Shown: in pieces, positions 46,113 through 56,740 of the stretch
How positions within the stretch are numbered: the first letter of the stretch is position 1
How the letters are laid out: each line of letters starts with the position of its first letter
Origin: Corylus avellana
Lineage: Eukaryota; Streptophyta; Magnoliopsida; Fagales; Betulaceae
Reading direction: 5' to 3'
DNA length: 64,000 nt
NCBI RefSeq assembly: GCF_901000735.1
Contig: NC_081541.1
Span: 41,199,021 to 41,263,020 of the forward strand
Notes under the pieces: generated by a model
Told to the model about the DNA's origin: nothing
The model's input: only the letters and a program-made list of their open reading frames with translations
Database searches by the model: none
Position numbers and translations under genes: made by a program

Positions 46113-47615
46113 CTACACGACAAAAGGCTTAAGGAAATTCCAGAAGGTGAAACCCAGGACAATAAGTCCAACAACAGTTGCCGTGCCTCTGAAAATATTG
46201 GGGAAATACTCTCTGTTTAGGGTTGCCAATATATGGTTTAAAGGGAACTCATAGTGCTCATGAATCTTTCGAGCTATATGATCATAAGCGGATGTAGTTG
46301 CCACATTAATTTGATTGCTGAGTTTGTTAATTAGAGACGCCACTTCAGCTTTGCAACCGAGGTGGTTAGCAATGACCTTCTTATCAATAAGCAAATCCAC
46401 ATCTTTTTCAGTGTCGACAAGACGGTCCAATAGCAGAACATAACTGCAGATGTAAGTTTGAGATGGATAATGACACTGCTCTAAAGCCATGAGGTTTCGG
46501 AAAACAGTTTCAGTATCATCGTCTATCACAAGTTGTGGGACTTTTAGTATACGCTGGATACGCAACAAGCACGGAAAGCATATCAAGCAGATAATGCATG
46601 GTAAGCAAGCAATGAGGCATGAAAAGCGTGGAAAAGCGTCGAAGCACGAAAAGTGTCGCACACACCCAGGACTTACTGATATGTCAAGTAAGACGCGGCT
46701 ATGATCTTTAACTGCTTTGAATTTCAATCCTGAGTCATAAAGCTTTGTGGCACAAAATCGAGTATCCAAACCTCGTTCTGCACTGCTCCATTCTTCCATC
46801 TGCCTATTTGATGATTCTTCATTTCTCCATTCTTCCATATGCTTCTTTGATGGACAAAAAAAATATCTTAGCAAATCTGTGAAATGTTTTACTTCCTCAA
46901 CATTGAGCGGTTGCTGCTGAACATAGCGTCTAAAGTATTTGCGAGAAAGCTCGACAAATGGAGAATCCTCTTTCTTCAGGTCCTCCTTAATTTGTTCGCG
47001 ATTGTTGCAACTGGAAGAGTCACCCAAGGCGAACCTATATAATTCCTCAAGAACAAAAAAAGGAAGTTGATTCTCAAGTATTATCAAGTCATGTAGTATA
47101 CCATTTCCTAGCCATGGATGACTTAATATGTAATCACTTTCTTTTTCACAATAATTTTCTCCTTTCCTCTTAGCCTCTTCTTCTTCTTTTTTTTCTTTAT
47201 CCTTTACGAAGAGCTCAATTATAAAGATGGCATCCAATAGAATCATTTTCACAAAATCATCACTTTCAAGTCCACAATCTTCTGAATAGCAATGACGGAT
47301 TTTTACTTCGTTGACTTTAATGATCTTTAGAAGATCAGCCTGGCTCTTCTTAGTGCGTCGCAAGAAATTTTCCAAATATTTCAGTTTGTGCATTTCCATG
47401 TCCTTCAAGTCATCTTTGCCGCGATGAAAGGGTCCTATTGAGAGTAGCTTAGGGGTGTAGGCTTCTTCATTTACCTTGCGCAGTTGCTTGGGAACCCTAT
47501 AAATACAATATTCCCGCCACTCCGCATGGGGCAGGTCCGATGGAATGTCAATCACCAACTCTTCGCATTCAGCTTCTTTTGCAATGGTTATGAAATCACT
47601 GGCCATCTTTTCCAT
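46113..47615 (-). CDS. DUF247 protein B, 500 aa, intact
   Basis: Single-exon DUF247/UPF0481 protein. Landmarks: YCIYRVPKQLRKVNEE at 36-51, YTPKLLSIGPFH 53-64, KIRHCYSE 105-112, MILLDAIFIIELFV 124-137, DLIILENQLPFFVLEELY 176-193, HFTDLLRYFFCPS 244-256, CATKLYDSGLKFK 288-300, a Cys-rich hydrophobic segment at 321-351 (ending IICLICFPCLLRI), VFRNLMALEQCHYPS 371-385 and a C-terminal membrane helix RGTATVVGLIVLGF 476-489. The start ATG at 47615 (MEKMASDF) is 17 bases into the exon that follows the intron acceptor at 47634-47633; Met4 is an alternative. Closest in this window to gene A and to the relic at 31243. Topology expected from the family is a large N-terminal part with one C-terminal membrane anchor. 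Function is unknown. Confidence 0.93.
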   Translation of the reverse strand: MEKMASDFITIAKEAECEELVIDIPSDLPHAEWREYCIYRVPKQLRKVNEEAYTPKLLSIGPFHRGKDDLKDMEMHKLKYLENFLRRTKKSQADLLKIIKVNEVKIRHCYSEDCGLESDDFVKMILLDAIFIIELFVKDKEKKEEEEAKRKGENYCEKESDYILSHPWLGNGILHDLIILENQLPFFVLEELYRFALGDSSSCNNREQIKEDLKKEDSPFVELSRKYFRRYVQQQPLNVEEVKHFTDLLRYFFCPSKKHMEEWRNEESSNRQMEEWSSAERGLDTRFCATKLYDSGLKFKAVKDHSRVLLDISVSPGCVRHFSCFDAFPRFSCLIACLPCIICLICFPCLLRIQRILKVPQLVIDDDTETVFRNLMALEQCHYPSQTYICSYVLLLDRLVDTEKDVDLLIDKKVIANHLGCKAEVASLINKLSNQINVATTSAYDHIARKIHEHYEFPLNHILATLNREYFPNIFRGTATVVGLIVLGFTFWNFLKPFVV

Positions 47616-48416
47616 CCCTCAAGTTTGTTTTCCTAGTGACAAATAAGCGACAATCAGTGGGAATCTAATAGAATCTAATCAGCTGCAGATCACTTATTTC
47701 AATTAGAAGCCATTTTTGTTCAACAATAGTTTCTTAAATATCTTTCTTCTTTCTTTTTTTTTTTTTTTTTCAAATTTATAAGGTATTTTTGTCTTGTTGA
47801 AAAATTTTAGGGCCATTTTTTCATTTTTGTGGGACAAAAGAAATACATTGTAAAATTTTAGTAGTTCAAGGAGACATTGATGCAATCTTTAATTTGAGAG
47901 CTATTGTAAATTAAGAGTTAGATTTATCAGGAGAGTATGTATAATTTAAGTCACGTGCATTGAATGTGACACATATTTTGTCGGATTTAACAAAAAAATT
48001 ATAATGGAGACAACTAATTGAAAGAGCTACGCAGTTAAAGGGAGTCAATTGTAACTTTCTAAAGTTCAAAAAACATCACAAATATGGTGTAAGTGTAAGC
48101 TGGAAGGGGTAAGACTATTGGAAGAAACAACGCAAATATGGCTAGTAGCTAGGCAGCTATACCTCAGTATAGTTATAAACACCTCACATTAGGTGAGATA
48201 TATATAGGAAATCTCCTGCAATGGTATGAAACACTTCAAAGAAAACAAAATTTTTATCTACCCCAACCAAGTATATACTCATAATATTCATATCTAATCA
48301 ATCTATAATATTATTACAAGATAATATTTATATGCATATAATGTTGCTATTATTTTATGAATATATTGAAATAACAAATGAAAATTTATAAGAAAAATAT
48401 AAAAAAGCCTCTCAAG

Positions 48417-48977
48417 CTGCTAACAGTCGTTTGCGATAAAGTTCCACAATATTCAAAAGGTATTAAAGTAAACTATCAAACTATCAAAGTATGTCAAAAA
48501 GACAACATTTTTTTATATTCCTACAATACCCCTATTCTTTTAAAAACAAAAATAATATGTTATTCCAAACTTTCAATTGTGATAATGTCCCTCTCAAACT
48601 ACCAAAATATTGTCAATGTCTCTCTCAAACTACCAAAACATTGTCAATGTTCCCCCCAAGACTAACAAAAAAATAAAAATACCTCTATAGGTTTCTCAAT
48701 AAGACAAAAATGCCCTTATAAATTCCAAAATAAAAAATAAAAAAATCAAATTTTCAATTTTTTTTAAAACGAAAATTTTAATTTAAAAAAAACAATTTTT
48801 TTTTTAAATATATATATATATTAGTTTTAGGTTTTTTCTAGAAGTTTTAGTATTTTTTGTTTTTATTTTACTAAGGGTAGTTTCGTCATTGGGGGGAGCA
48901 TTGGCAATATTTGGTAGTTTGAGGGGGATATTGTCTATTAGATGGTAGTTTGAGAGGGTATATGAACTTTTTCCAAT
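48417..48977. mobile_element. fold-back element with 'caatgtc..ctcaaactacc' arms
   Basis: The left arm repeats 'cctctcaaactacc' and 'attgtcaatgt'. The right arm holds the complements 'ggtagtttgagggggatatt' and 'ggtagtttgagagggt'. Related to the repeats at 840-1530 and 47720-47890. Ends approximate. Confidence 0.6.
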
Positions 48978-49690
48978 AAAATAATTATTTTTCAAAAATT
49001 TGTAATGAGATATTATACCTCCTTATGCCAAATGGGATAATCGTTATACAATATTTATACTGCACTAACCAATTTATCTTAATTATTTATTTTTCATATA
49101 TATATATATATATATATATATGGATCAGAGATCTGATTTATTGTTATATATGTGACTTTGAAAAAAAAAAGAAAAAGAAAAAAAGTGCACTCAGTCCATT
49201 CGAACTTACACCCCATTTGCAATCCCCCAAAATTAAGCCCCTCAAATTATTACGTCCTTTCACTTGCATGGGTCAAAGACCCACAACCACACTCTGGTTG
49301 TGGGTATCTGTGCAAGGAGACTAGCTAGCCCATGCCCGAGCCGTGCATCACTAGGGCTAGAGATCATAAGTTTTTATTTATTTATTTTTTTAATTTAAGA
49401 GCGTAATTGTATTTTTACATGTTAGGTATGATGAACAATTTAACACATTTTTTCGTCAAATTTAACAAAAATACTAATAAAAGTGACTAATTAAGTGAAA
49501 GGGCTAGATAGTTAAAGATGGTCGATTCTAACTTTTTAGAGTTTGAAAAACATCAATCACGAATATGGTGTACGCTGAAAGGGGTAAGAGTAGTTTGCCA
49601 AAAATAAAAGATATTTTTGTGATAGATTTATTGTTCTATAATATAATGCAAACTATTGGAACAAACAACGCAAATGGCTAGCTAGGCAAC

Positions 49691-50207
49691 TGATGCATCA
49701 TGGATTCCAATCAGACCTTAAAAAGATTATATCTCGAGTTTCAGATGTCGTACAGAGACAATCTTGATGGTGTTGGAAAGTTGATTTAAATGTCTACAAG
49801 GACATGTTTCGTGAAGATTGCTAATTCCAACATTTATTGGGTCAAAATGGGCTGCAAAGAGAAGAGTGGACTGTTGGACAAAATGACTCGTCTGCAATTG
49901 CGTTTGAATGAGCTGGACAGAGTTGCTTGTTTGCAGTTGCGCTCGAACAAGATTGAAAACGAGCCATGCCCAATTTTGTAAACCGACTTATTACAATGTT
50001 CTACTAGGTTTAAGGTTTTATTTACTATAAATACATGTTATAAAGACCATGGTAGAATATTAGAAACAATTGAATAGTATTTTCTATCCCTTTTGTCTCA
50101 AGTCCTTTATAAAATATTGGCTTGAGAACAGTTGTAATTCAATTGTTGTTTGTTTTTGCGAACCCACAACCGCATACTGCATTAGCAACTCTATCTTGAG
50201 GATAACA
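49691..50207 (+). mobile_element. solo LTR inside the DUF247-B 5' intron
   Basis: TGATGCATCATGG... to ...GAGGATAACA, about 517 bp, with 'ttactataaatacatgttat' as TATA region. The surrounding sequence matches the empty arrangement near 48160-48200 ('gctaggcag' then 'agttataaacac'). Truncated forms lie at 55985-56205 and 62282-62502. Probably gypsy class, but no internal domain is present to prove it. Confidence 0.65.
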
Positions 50208-50587
50208 TAGTAGTAAACACATACACTAGGTGGGATATGATGTATGATAGGAAATCTCCTACTATGGCATGAAACACTTCAAAGAAAACTAAAATTTTCT
50301 CTACCTCAACCAATTAGTATATACTGATAATATTCATCTCTAATCAATCTTATTATTACAAGATATTAATATACATATAATTTTGTTATTATTTTATGAA
50401 TATATTGAAATAACAAATGAAAATTTATATTTTTTCTTGTGAACTTGTGAATAGTTGAATTTATTTAATTATTTTTTAGCAATGCAATCTATAATAACTG
50501 TATTAACAAACTCAACTGGATTATTAAAACAATTCTAAAAACTTTAGTAAAGATGTATATAATAAAGTGAAATTAGAAAGTAAGAAC

Positions 50588-50745
50588 CTGTAAATTTCGC
50601 TTGCAAGAAATACTTGTATTGCTTGAGAGCACAAAATTCTTCCTCTTTAATTAGTTGCCAACACTCGAGGGTTTCTTTCTCTTCCTTACCGATAATGCAT
50701 CCACTCTTCTTCTTCCACTTGTATTTATAGTACTCGCGGTTGGTT
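50588..50745 (-). promoter_or_regulatory. DUF247-B promoter and noncoding first exon
   Basis: Minus-strand TATAAATA at 50729-50722 in 'gagtactataaatacaagtg'. The leader ends '...gcgaaatttacag' at 50588 with GT following. Same module as genes A and C. Confidence 0.6.
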
Positions 50746-52038
50746 CCTTACCAATAAAAACACAGGGAACAAAAAAAATCAAAATAAGTTCTTATGATTC
50801 TGTTAAGTTACAATTAACTTTATGCCATATAAAAACTGATTATAGTAAGCAAAAAATCCATAGGAAAATTATCATAAATCAGTCTCTAAAAGTGATGTCA
50901 TATTGCAACATAGATCTCTGCACCTAACTTTGGTCTAAAATTTTAATGAAAACCATTAGACTAATATGTTAGCACCAATCATATTGCGCTAAGTGTCATT
51001 TTTAATATAAAAAAAATATATATATATATATATATACATAAAAAGAAAATAGGAGTTTGAGTTTTGGTGTCACTTCTTTTTCTTATTAGATGATTTGTCT
51101 GGGTTTAAGTTCATAGTCGTTGTGAGTTCACTTGTGAATGTCGAATCCCATATTAAAAAAGTATAAAGAAAAATAGTAGTTAATATACTTAAGTAAACCA
51201 AAACCTATTAAATTAGGCTTTTGGACTAGAGTGATATTCAAATATGTATATTGATGTACTATTGATAAAAACTTTCAAACCGTTTATCACCTCAACACAT
51301 TGTAGCATCTTAAAGTCTTTTTTTATTCTTTTCTCTCCACTCTCTCCTTCCTTTGTTGGTAAAAAGAGTACTTATTTCCTTTAATTATTCCAAAAGACAT
51401 TCCAGGAACACTTTTTAATTATCATCTCTCTTTAATTCCTTTGTTGGAGTACTTGATTATTTTTTTAAAATTCTTTTCTTTAGGTTGTTGGCAATGAATA
51501 ACTTTCTCTTTCTTCTTCTTGATTCTTATCTTTCTTCCAAAGCATTTTCCACGAAATTAAACATTATTCCTTTCTTTCTTATTTGATTTACCATTTTTTT
51601 TCTCCTCCATACCAATCACCTTTAGTGTGGGTTTGCTCTTGCCCTAAAGGAGTTCATTTTATTTTGAGTTGTTGTATTGGGTGTGTCCTCTAAGCATTAT
51701 CAACCAAAATAATCAGTACTGCTAAAGATGCTCTAAGAACATCAACATATTAAAAAGATGAGGAGTAGCGGACATAGAATTGGTGGTTTATAAAGATTGT
51801 TATAAGTGCAAATTCGCACATTGCTTAGTTATTAGGTAAAATTGAACTTTATAATGAATTTCAGGAAACTTTAAATTGACTAGTCATTTTAGAGTGATAT
51901 CACAGATTATGGAGACCACGTGCTTTGCTTGAGATGGAGATGAAGAAGGTTGAGTTACCTTCAAGAGTTGCCTCCTTGTGTGGGGAGGCAGCCGAAGATT
52001 TGGAGGGATTCTCAATCGCCAACAAACATAGAAGGATT
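50746..52038. repeat. repeating-unit flank U1
   Basis: Closely matches 56780-58105 and 63080-64000 in the same order, with several percent difference from the former. Frames here are not conserved between copies. No gene. Confidence 0.7.
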
Positions 52039-52404
52039 CATTAAAAAAAAAATCCAAACATAGTGATGTGTCAACAATTTCAGTTTTTGAAAACGTCACC
52101 AAAAGGTGACATTTTTTTTTTTTTGGGGGTAAAACGACACCTCTCTAAGGGGTGTCGTTTGAATAGTTACACATCACTAATTAATTAGTGACGTGTGATG
52201 TTTCACTGTTCACACGTCACTAATTAGTGACGTGCACACATTCAACACATCACTAATTAGTGACGTGTCACATGTCATTAATTTTAAATTTGTTTTTTTT
52301 TTTTTTTTGCCTTTTTTTCTTTAATCATTCTTCTTTCTCCCTTTTCTCACGTACGCCTCCCCTGCTGCCGCTCTTATTTTCTCACCTCCCATCTCTCAGC
52401 TCAT
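52039..52404. mobile_element. CACTA family II, left end only
   Basis: Matches 58106-58472, with CATTAAAAAA in place of CACTAAAAAA. Palindromic subterminal repeats include 'cgacacctctctaaggggtgtcg' (shown in two parts: CGACACC / GGTGTCG) and CACTAATTAATTAGTG. It stops at 52404, where sequence equivalent to 60575 begins, so about 2.1 kb present in the other copy is deleted. Confidence 0.75.
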
Positions 52405-53151
52405 CTGTCACGCAAACTCTAGACCCGTGCAAAGGGTTTTAAATATTTATTTTGTTAGTGTTATAAAAGTACACGAAATGCCTATGCTTGCCCCTTAATC
52501 GTGCCATTTTGTTGGCTTGTGTTTGGGAAAGACAACCTATGAGAGATAGTACGAATCGAATAAAAATATTTGTCTCTCTGCTTCATCATGCCTTTGTCTA
52601 CATTTACTGATGAAATTAATGGTAAAATTGTTGATACGTACAGGAGCAGATCCTATATATTGTTCTTATAGATGAGGATGAATCTCAAAAATATATAGGA
52701 TTTCCAACATGGGATATTAGTTTAATTATTTGATGTATTTAGCTTAACGACATTGGTTGAAATCAGTGTCTCAGTTTTTTAACATCTTTATAATTTGTTT
52801 CTATATCTTGGTGTTTGATGTTTTCTGCTGCGTCATTAATTTGGTAGATTAGTACCACTCCAATTGAGAACGTATCATGAATGGGCGATGATTGAAAGAA
52901 AAAAAAAAGAAAAAAAAAAAAAAAAAAGATCACTATGGAAGAAAAGCCAAATGGGTCTTGATTTTTCTTAATGATAACTTGGCATGATCTTTATTGAAAT
53001 TTGTGAGTCCATTGGATGTTTAGTTTGCATCTTTTGAATTCTGACGTGATGCAATTTAATGGACCGATGGAAGATGCAGTAAAATTACCATTTATCTCAA
53101 AAGTTTAAGTTGATAAAAAGATACAAATTTAATAATTTAATTAATGTTACA

Positions 53152-53402
53152 AGCCTATTTGGGATTGTGTTTGAGAAATAGAGCTTTTAAGTCAAAAAGA
53201 GCTTTTGGGCAAAATTTTCATTTTTAAGCTTTTGTCAAAAATATGTTTTGGTCATTTTTAGACTTTTTGGACCCGTAAAAACACTTTTAATTTTTTTACC
53301 AAACAAGCACTTAAAAGTACTTTTAATTTTTTTTTTAAGCCGACTTTTTAAGTGTTAAAAGCACTTTTAGGTCCCTCAAACCAATCCAAATAGACCTGTA
53401 AG
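53152..53402. mobile_element. MITE with CCTATTTGG-type inverted ends
   Basis: Left 'cctatttgggattgtgtttg' and right (reverse complement) 'ggtctatttggattggtttg', with internal 'agcttttaag'/'cacttttaa' palindromic phrases. 250 bp, noncoding. Confidence 0.7.
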
Positions 53403-53724
53403 TCTTAATAGTGTGCCACGTCAACACCAATCATCTTGCAATGTGTGTGATTTTTTACAATGAAAAAACAAAAAACATAAATTTAAATATATAAAATAAA
53501 AGAAAAAAAAAAATTTTTTGAGGGGGTGGTCAAGGATTTTGGTGCTTCGGGGCCATGAAGTATTTTACTTACTACAAAATTATTATACTCCAAAGACCAG
53601 ATTAATTACATCTTGGTAACACTACATATATATACTGATTTTATAATTTTTTCCAAATCACAAATTTAAGCACATCGATCATGCTTTTTGCAAAACTTAT
53701 AATCGTAAACTAAGAGGGATTTTT

Positions 53725-54144
53725 TTGTTTTTTTCCTTGTATGTGTGTCGTTCAGTGACCTCTTGGCTTTTTCCTTCATTTCAGTGTTTATTCTTGTTTC
53801 TATTGTTTGGCTACTGCAACTTGGATTTCCGATGCTCAATGTTGAACAATGTTTGCTCTATGCAAGCAGTCAATTGGCGTAATGAAATCGAAACGTCACT
53901 GTTGGTGCCCTTTGAATTGGACCGTCCATATTATTGTAAAGTCTGTTGTATTAGTCATTGGTGTAGCTTGTTGGAACTTATCTTACTCTTCTGTTCTGAA
54001 CATGCAGAATTGGGTGGAGTTGCTGCCTGGAAAATGGCACTTATTGTACTGTACAAGGAGGCACATAGGGTTGACGTTTATTTATTGGGACTGGATGACA
54101 CTTATTGCATATACTTTTTCCATGGTAAATGCATTTTGACGTAA
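53725..54144 (+). other. unrecognised 139-aa open frame
   Basis: An open frame beginning MFFSLYVCRSVTSWLFPSFQ and containing RPYYCKVCCISHWCSLLELI lies in a stretch with less low-complexity sequence than its surroundings. A second frame (53849-54139) overlaps. The protein is not recognised. The first half is hydrophobic and the second half has four closely spaced Cys. It could be a decayed exon of a membrane protein, since neighbouring frames also give hydrophobic text. No splice or promoter evidence. Confidence 0.25.
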
Positions 54145-54522
54145 TCATGATCAAATAATTGTGGTTGTCTCATGACAATGACAATGATGTCGTTCCTTGG
54201 TGACAACAATAATATCATTTGGAATTGGGTCAATTAATCATATATATATATATATATGCATGTCTGAAATACAGACACTCAATGGATGCTAAAACACACA
54301 AACTTGCCACAAATCTTATTGTTGAAATATCATAACCACTTACAAAGTTCAAGATATATAACACAAGCTGAACAGGAATATTACAAAGAGCATAGAGCTT
54401 TATGTACTGAAGTAGACACTCGATCTCTACGTATATATGCTGAAACAATATGAAACAAACAAAATGGAAATAATTGGTAAAACCTCATATCACAAACCAA
54501 ACACTAGTGACATTTGCTTCCT

Positions 54523-55845
54523 TTATTTTGAGAGAAAAGAACTAAAGAGACCCAACAAAGCAAGTAGGGCGCCCACAGTTGCAATGCTTCTCCCAAAATC
54601 ACGAAAAAATGTTCCTTTAATGGATGCCATGCTGCGGTTCCAAAAGCTTTTACAGTACTCATCAATCTCTACACTTAGAGAAGCGTAACAGGAAGCAGTT
54701 ACCAACATCTGAATGCAGAGTTCGCTAAATAGAGTTGCCACTTTAGCGTTGCTACCGATATGGTTCACAATGACATCTTTCTCAACAAGCAATTTCACAT
54801 CTTGTTCGGTGTTGATTATATAGTTCATTAGCGAAACATAATTGCAGATGTACGGTTCAGATGGATAATGACACTGCTCCAAGGCTATGAGGTTTCGGAA
54901 AACTACTTCAATATTATCGTCTATCACAAGTTGTGGGATTGTCAAGATAGACCATTTCGACTCATTCCCAGAGAATGTTATGTCAAGTAATCGTCTCTCA
55001 TGAGCTGCTTCGAATTTCAATCTTGCGTAGTCAAGCTTTGTGGCACTATATATATTAACCATAGGTTTTCTAGGTTGCTGAATCAGCTCTGGTACTGAAC
55101 AGAACATATATCTTAGCAAATCTGTTAAATGCTTTACTTCCTCTCCTATAATGGATTCTTTCTCCTTATCAAAGTGAGAAAAGTATTTGCGAGAAAGCCT
55201 GACAAAGGGAGCATCCTCTTTCTTCAGGTCCTTTTTGTGTTCCTCAATTTGCTTGCCTTGTTTGCGATGGTTGCAACCGGAAGAGTCATTGAAGGCGAAC
55301 ATATATAATTTCTCAAGAACAAAAAAAGGAAGTTGATTCTCGAGTAATATCAAGTCATAAAGTAAATAATTTACCAGCCATGGCTTACTCAATATGTAAT
55401 CCGGTTCTTTTTTAGAGGTTTTTAAGAAGAGCTCAATTATAAAGATGGCATCCAATAGAATCATTACCAGAAAATGTTCTTCACTACTACTGATGCGCTC
55501 AAAGATCTCTGAATAGCAATGACGGATTTTTTTTTTGTCGTCTTTAATGATCTTTAGAAGATCATTGGGACTCTTCTCGGTCCGTTTCAAGAAATGCACA
55601 AAATATCTCTGTTTGTGCTTTTCCATGTCCTCCAATTCAACCTGGTTGTGATGAAAGGGTCCTATTGAGACTAGCTTAGGAGTGTTGGCTTCTTCGTTTA
55701 CCTTGCGCAGTTGCTTGGGGACCTTGTAGATACACCATTCTGCCAACTCCGAGTCCGAAGGGTCTTGTGGAATGTCGTTCGCACGGTCTCGTGGAATGTC
55801 AATCACCACCGCGGCAAGTTGCGCACTACAGGGGATGTTTTCCAT
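54523..55845 (-). CDS. DUF247 protein C, 440 aa, intact
   Basis: DUF247/UPF0481 protein. Landmarks: WCIYKVPKQLRKVNEE at 37-52, NTPKLVSIGPFH 54-65, KIRHCYSE 106-113, MILLDAIFIIELFL 128-141, DLILLENQLPFFVLEKLY 164-181, HLTDLLRYMFC 239-249, YSATKLDYARLKFE 266-279, PQLVIDDNIEVVFRNLIALE 304-323 and CHYPSEPYICNYV 325-337. The C-terminus differs from A and B: FFRDFGRSIATVGALLALLG 413-432 replaces FPNIFRGTATxxGLIVLGF. The Cys-rich segment of A and B is missing, so the protein is 60-70 residues shorter. The ATG at 55845 lies 18 bases after the intron acceptor (AG at 55864-55863); a longer reading would need TTG. The relic at 10235 belongs to this subtype. Confidence 0.92.
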   Translation of the reverse strand: MENIPCSAQLAAVVIDIPRDRANDIPQDPSDSELAEWCIYKVPKQLRKVNEEANTPKLVSIGPFHHNQVELEDMEKHKQRYFVHFLKRTEKSPNDLLKIIKDDKKKIRHCYSEIFERISSSEEHFLVMILLDAIFIIELFLKTSKKEPDYILSKPWLVNYLLYDLILLENQLPFFVLEKLYMFAFNDSSGCNHRKQGKQIEEHKKDLKKEDAPFVRLSRKYFSHFDKEKESIIGEEVKHLTDLLRYMFCSVPELIQQPRKPMVNIYSATKLDYARLKFEAAHERRLLDITFSGNESKWSILTIPQLVIDDNIEVVFRNLIALEQCHYPSEPYICNYVSLMNYIINTEQDVKLLVEKDVIVNHIGSNAKVATLFSELCIQMLVTASCYASLSVEIDEYCKSFWNRSMASIKGTFFRDFGRSIATVGALLALLGLFSSFLSK

Positions 55846-55862
55846 CCCACAAGTTTCTTTTC

Positions 55863-56603
55863 CTAGGGACAATCATTGGCAATATAATAATCATTATATT
55901 ATATTGATTATTAGAAACAATATAATATAATAATCATTGGCATGCAGTATAATAATCATTATATTGATTATTATATATCCAACCCACAAGTTTAAGGTTT
56001 TATTTACTATAAATACATGCATGTTATAAAGACAATGATAGAATATTAGAAACAATTAATATTGCATATTATTTTCAATCCCTTTTGCCTCAAGTAGTCC
56101 TTGACAAAATATTGACTGGAGAAGAGTTACAATTCTATTGTGTTTGTTTTTGTGAATCCACGACCCCATTCTGCATTAGCAACTCTATCACGAGGATAAC
56201 ACAGAAGTAAACACATGACACTAGGTGGGATGTATGATAGGAAATCTCTTACAATGGCATGAAACACTTCAAAGAAAACAAAAATTTTCTCTACATCAAC
56301 CAAGTATATACTGATAATATTCATCACTTTTTTATTATTTTTTATTTTTTGTAAGTAGATAATATTCATCTCTTAAGTCTTATCAATCTTATTATAATTT
56401 TGTTATTATTTTATGAATATATTGAAATAATAAATGAAAATTTATATTATTTCTTGTGAACTGTGAATAGTTGAATTTATTTAATTATTTTTTAACAATA
56501 CAACCTATAATAACTGTATTAACAAACTCAACTGGAATATTAAAACACTTCGAAAAACTTTAACAAAGAAGTATATAATAAAATAAAACTAGAAAGTAAG
56601 AAC
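55863..56603 (-). other. putative 5'-UTR intron of DUF247-C
   Basis: GT at 56603-56602 and AG at 55864-55863 delimit 741 bp containing the truncated LTR. The left part holds an unusual cluster of 'ataataatcattatat' repeats at 55880-55970. Confidence 0.55.
55985..56205 (+). mobile_element. truncated LTR, copy of the 3' half of 49691-50207
   Basis: 'aggttttatttactataaat' to 'cacgaggataaca' aligns with the right half of the solo LTR in gene B's intron. The left half is lost. The following sequence ('agtaaacacatga') also matches, so both descend from one insertion. Confidence 0.75.
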
Positions 56604-56740
56604 CTGCAAATTTCGCTTGCAAGAAATACTTGTATTGCTTGAGAGCACTAAATTCTTCCTCTTTATTAGTTGCCAACACTAGTGGGTTTCTACCGATAAT
56701 GCATCCACTCTTCTTCTTCTACTTGTATTTATAGTACTCA
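56604..56740 (-). promoter_or_regulatory. DUF247-C promoter and noncoding first exon
   Basis: Minus-strand TATAAATA at 56733-56726. The leader of about 95 nt ends 'aaatttgcag' at 56604, followed by a GT donor. Confidence 0.65.

Larger units (their letters stand above)
47633..50587 (-). other. putative long 5'-UTR intron of DUF247-B
   Basis: Acceptor AG at 47634-47633 and donor GT at 50587-50586 in the conserved module. About 2.95 kb, enlarged by a fold-back element (48417-48977), GC-rich repeat pieces and a solo LTR (49691-50207). Inferred by alignment with gene C, where the same sites delimit about 0.74 kb. Confidence 0.5.

Noticed and set aside
49790..49981. 63-aa frame near gene B
   Set aside because: Falls entirely inside the solo LTR.
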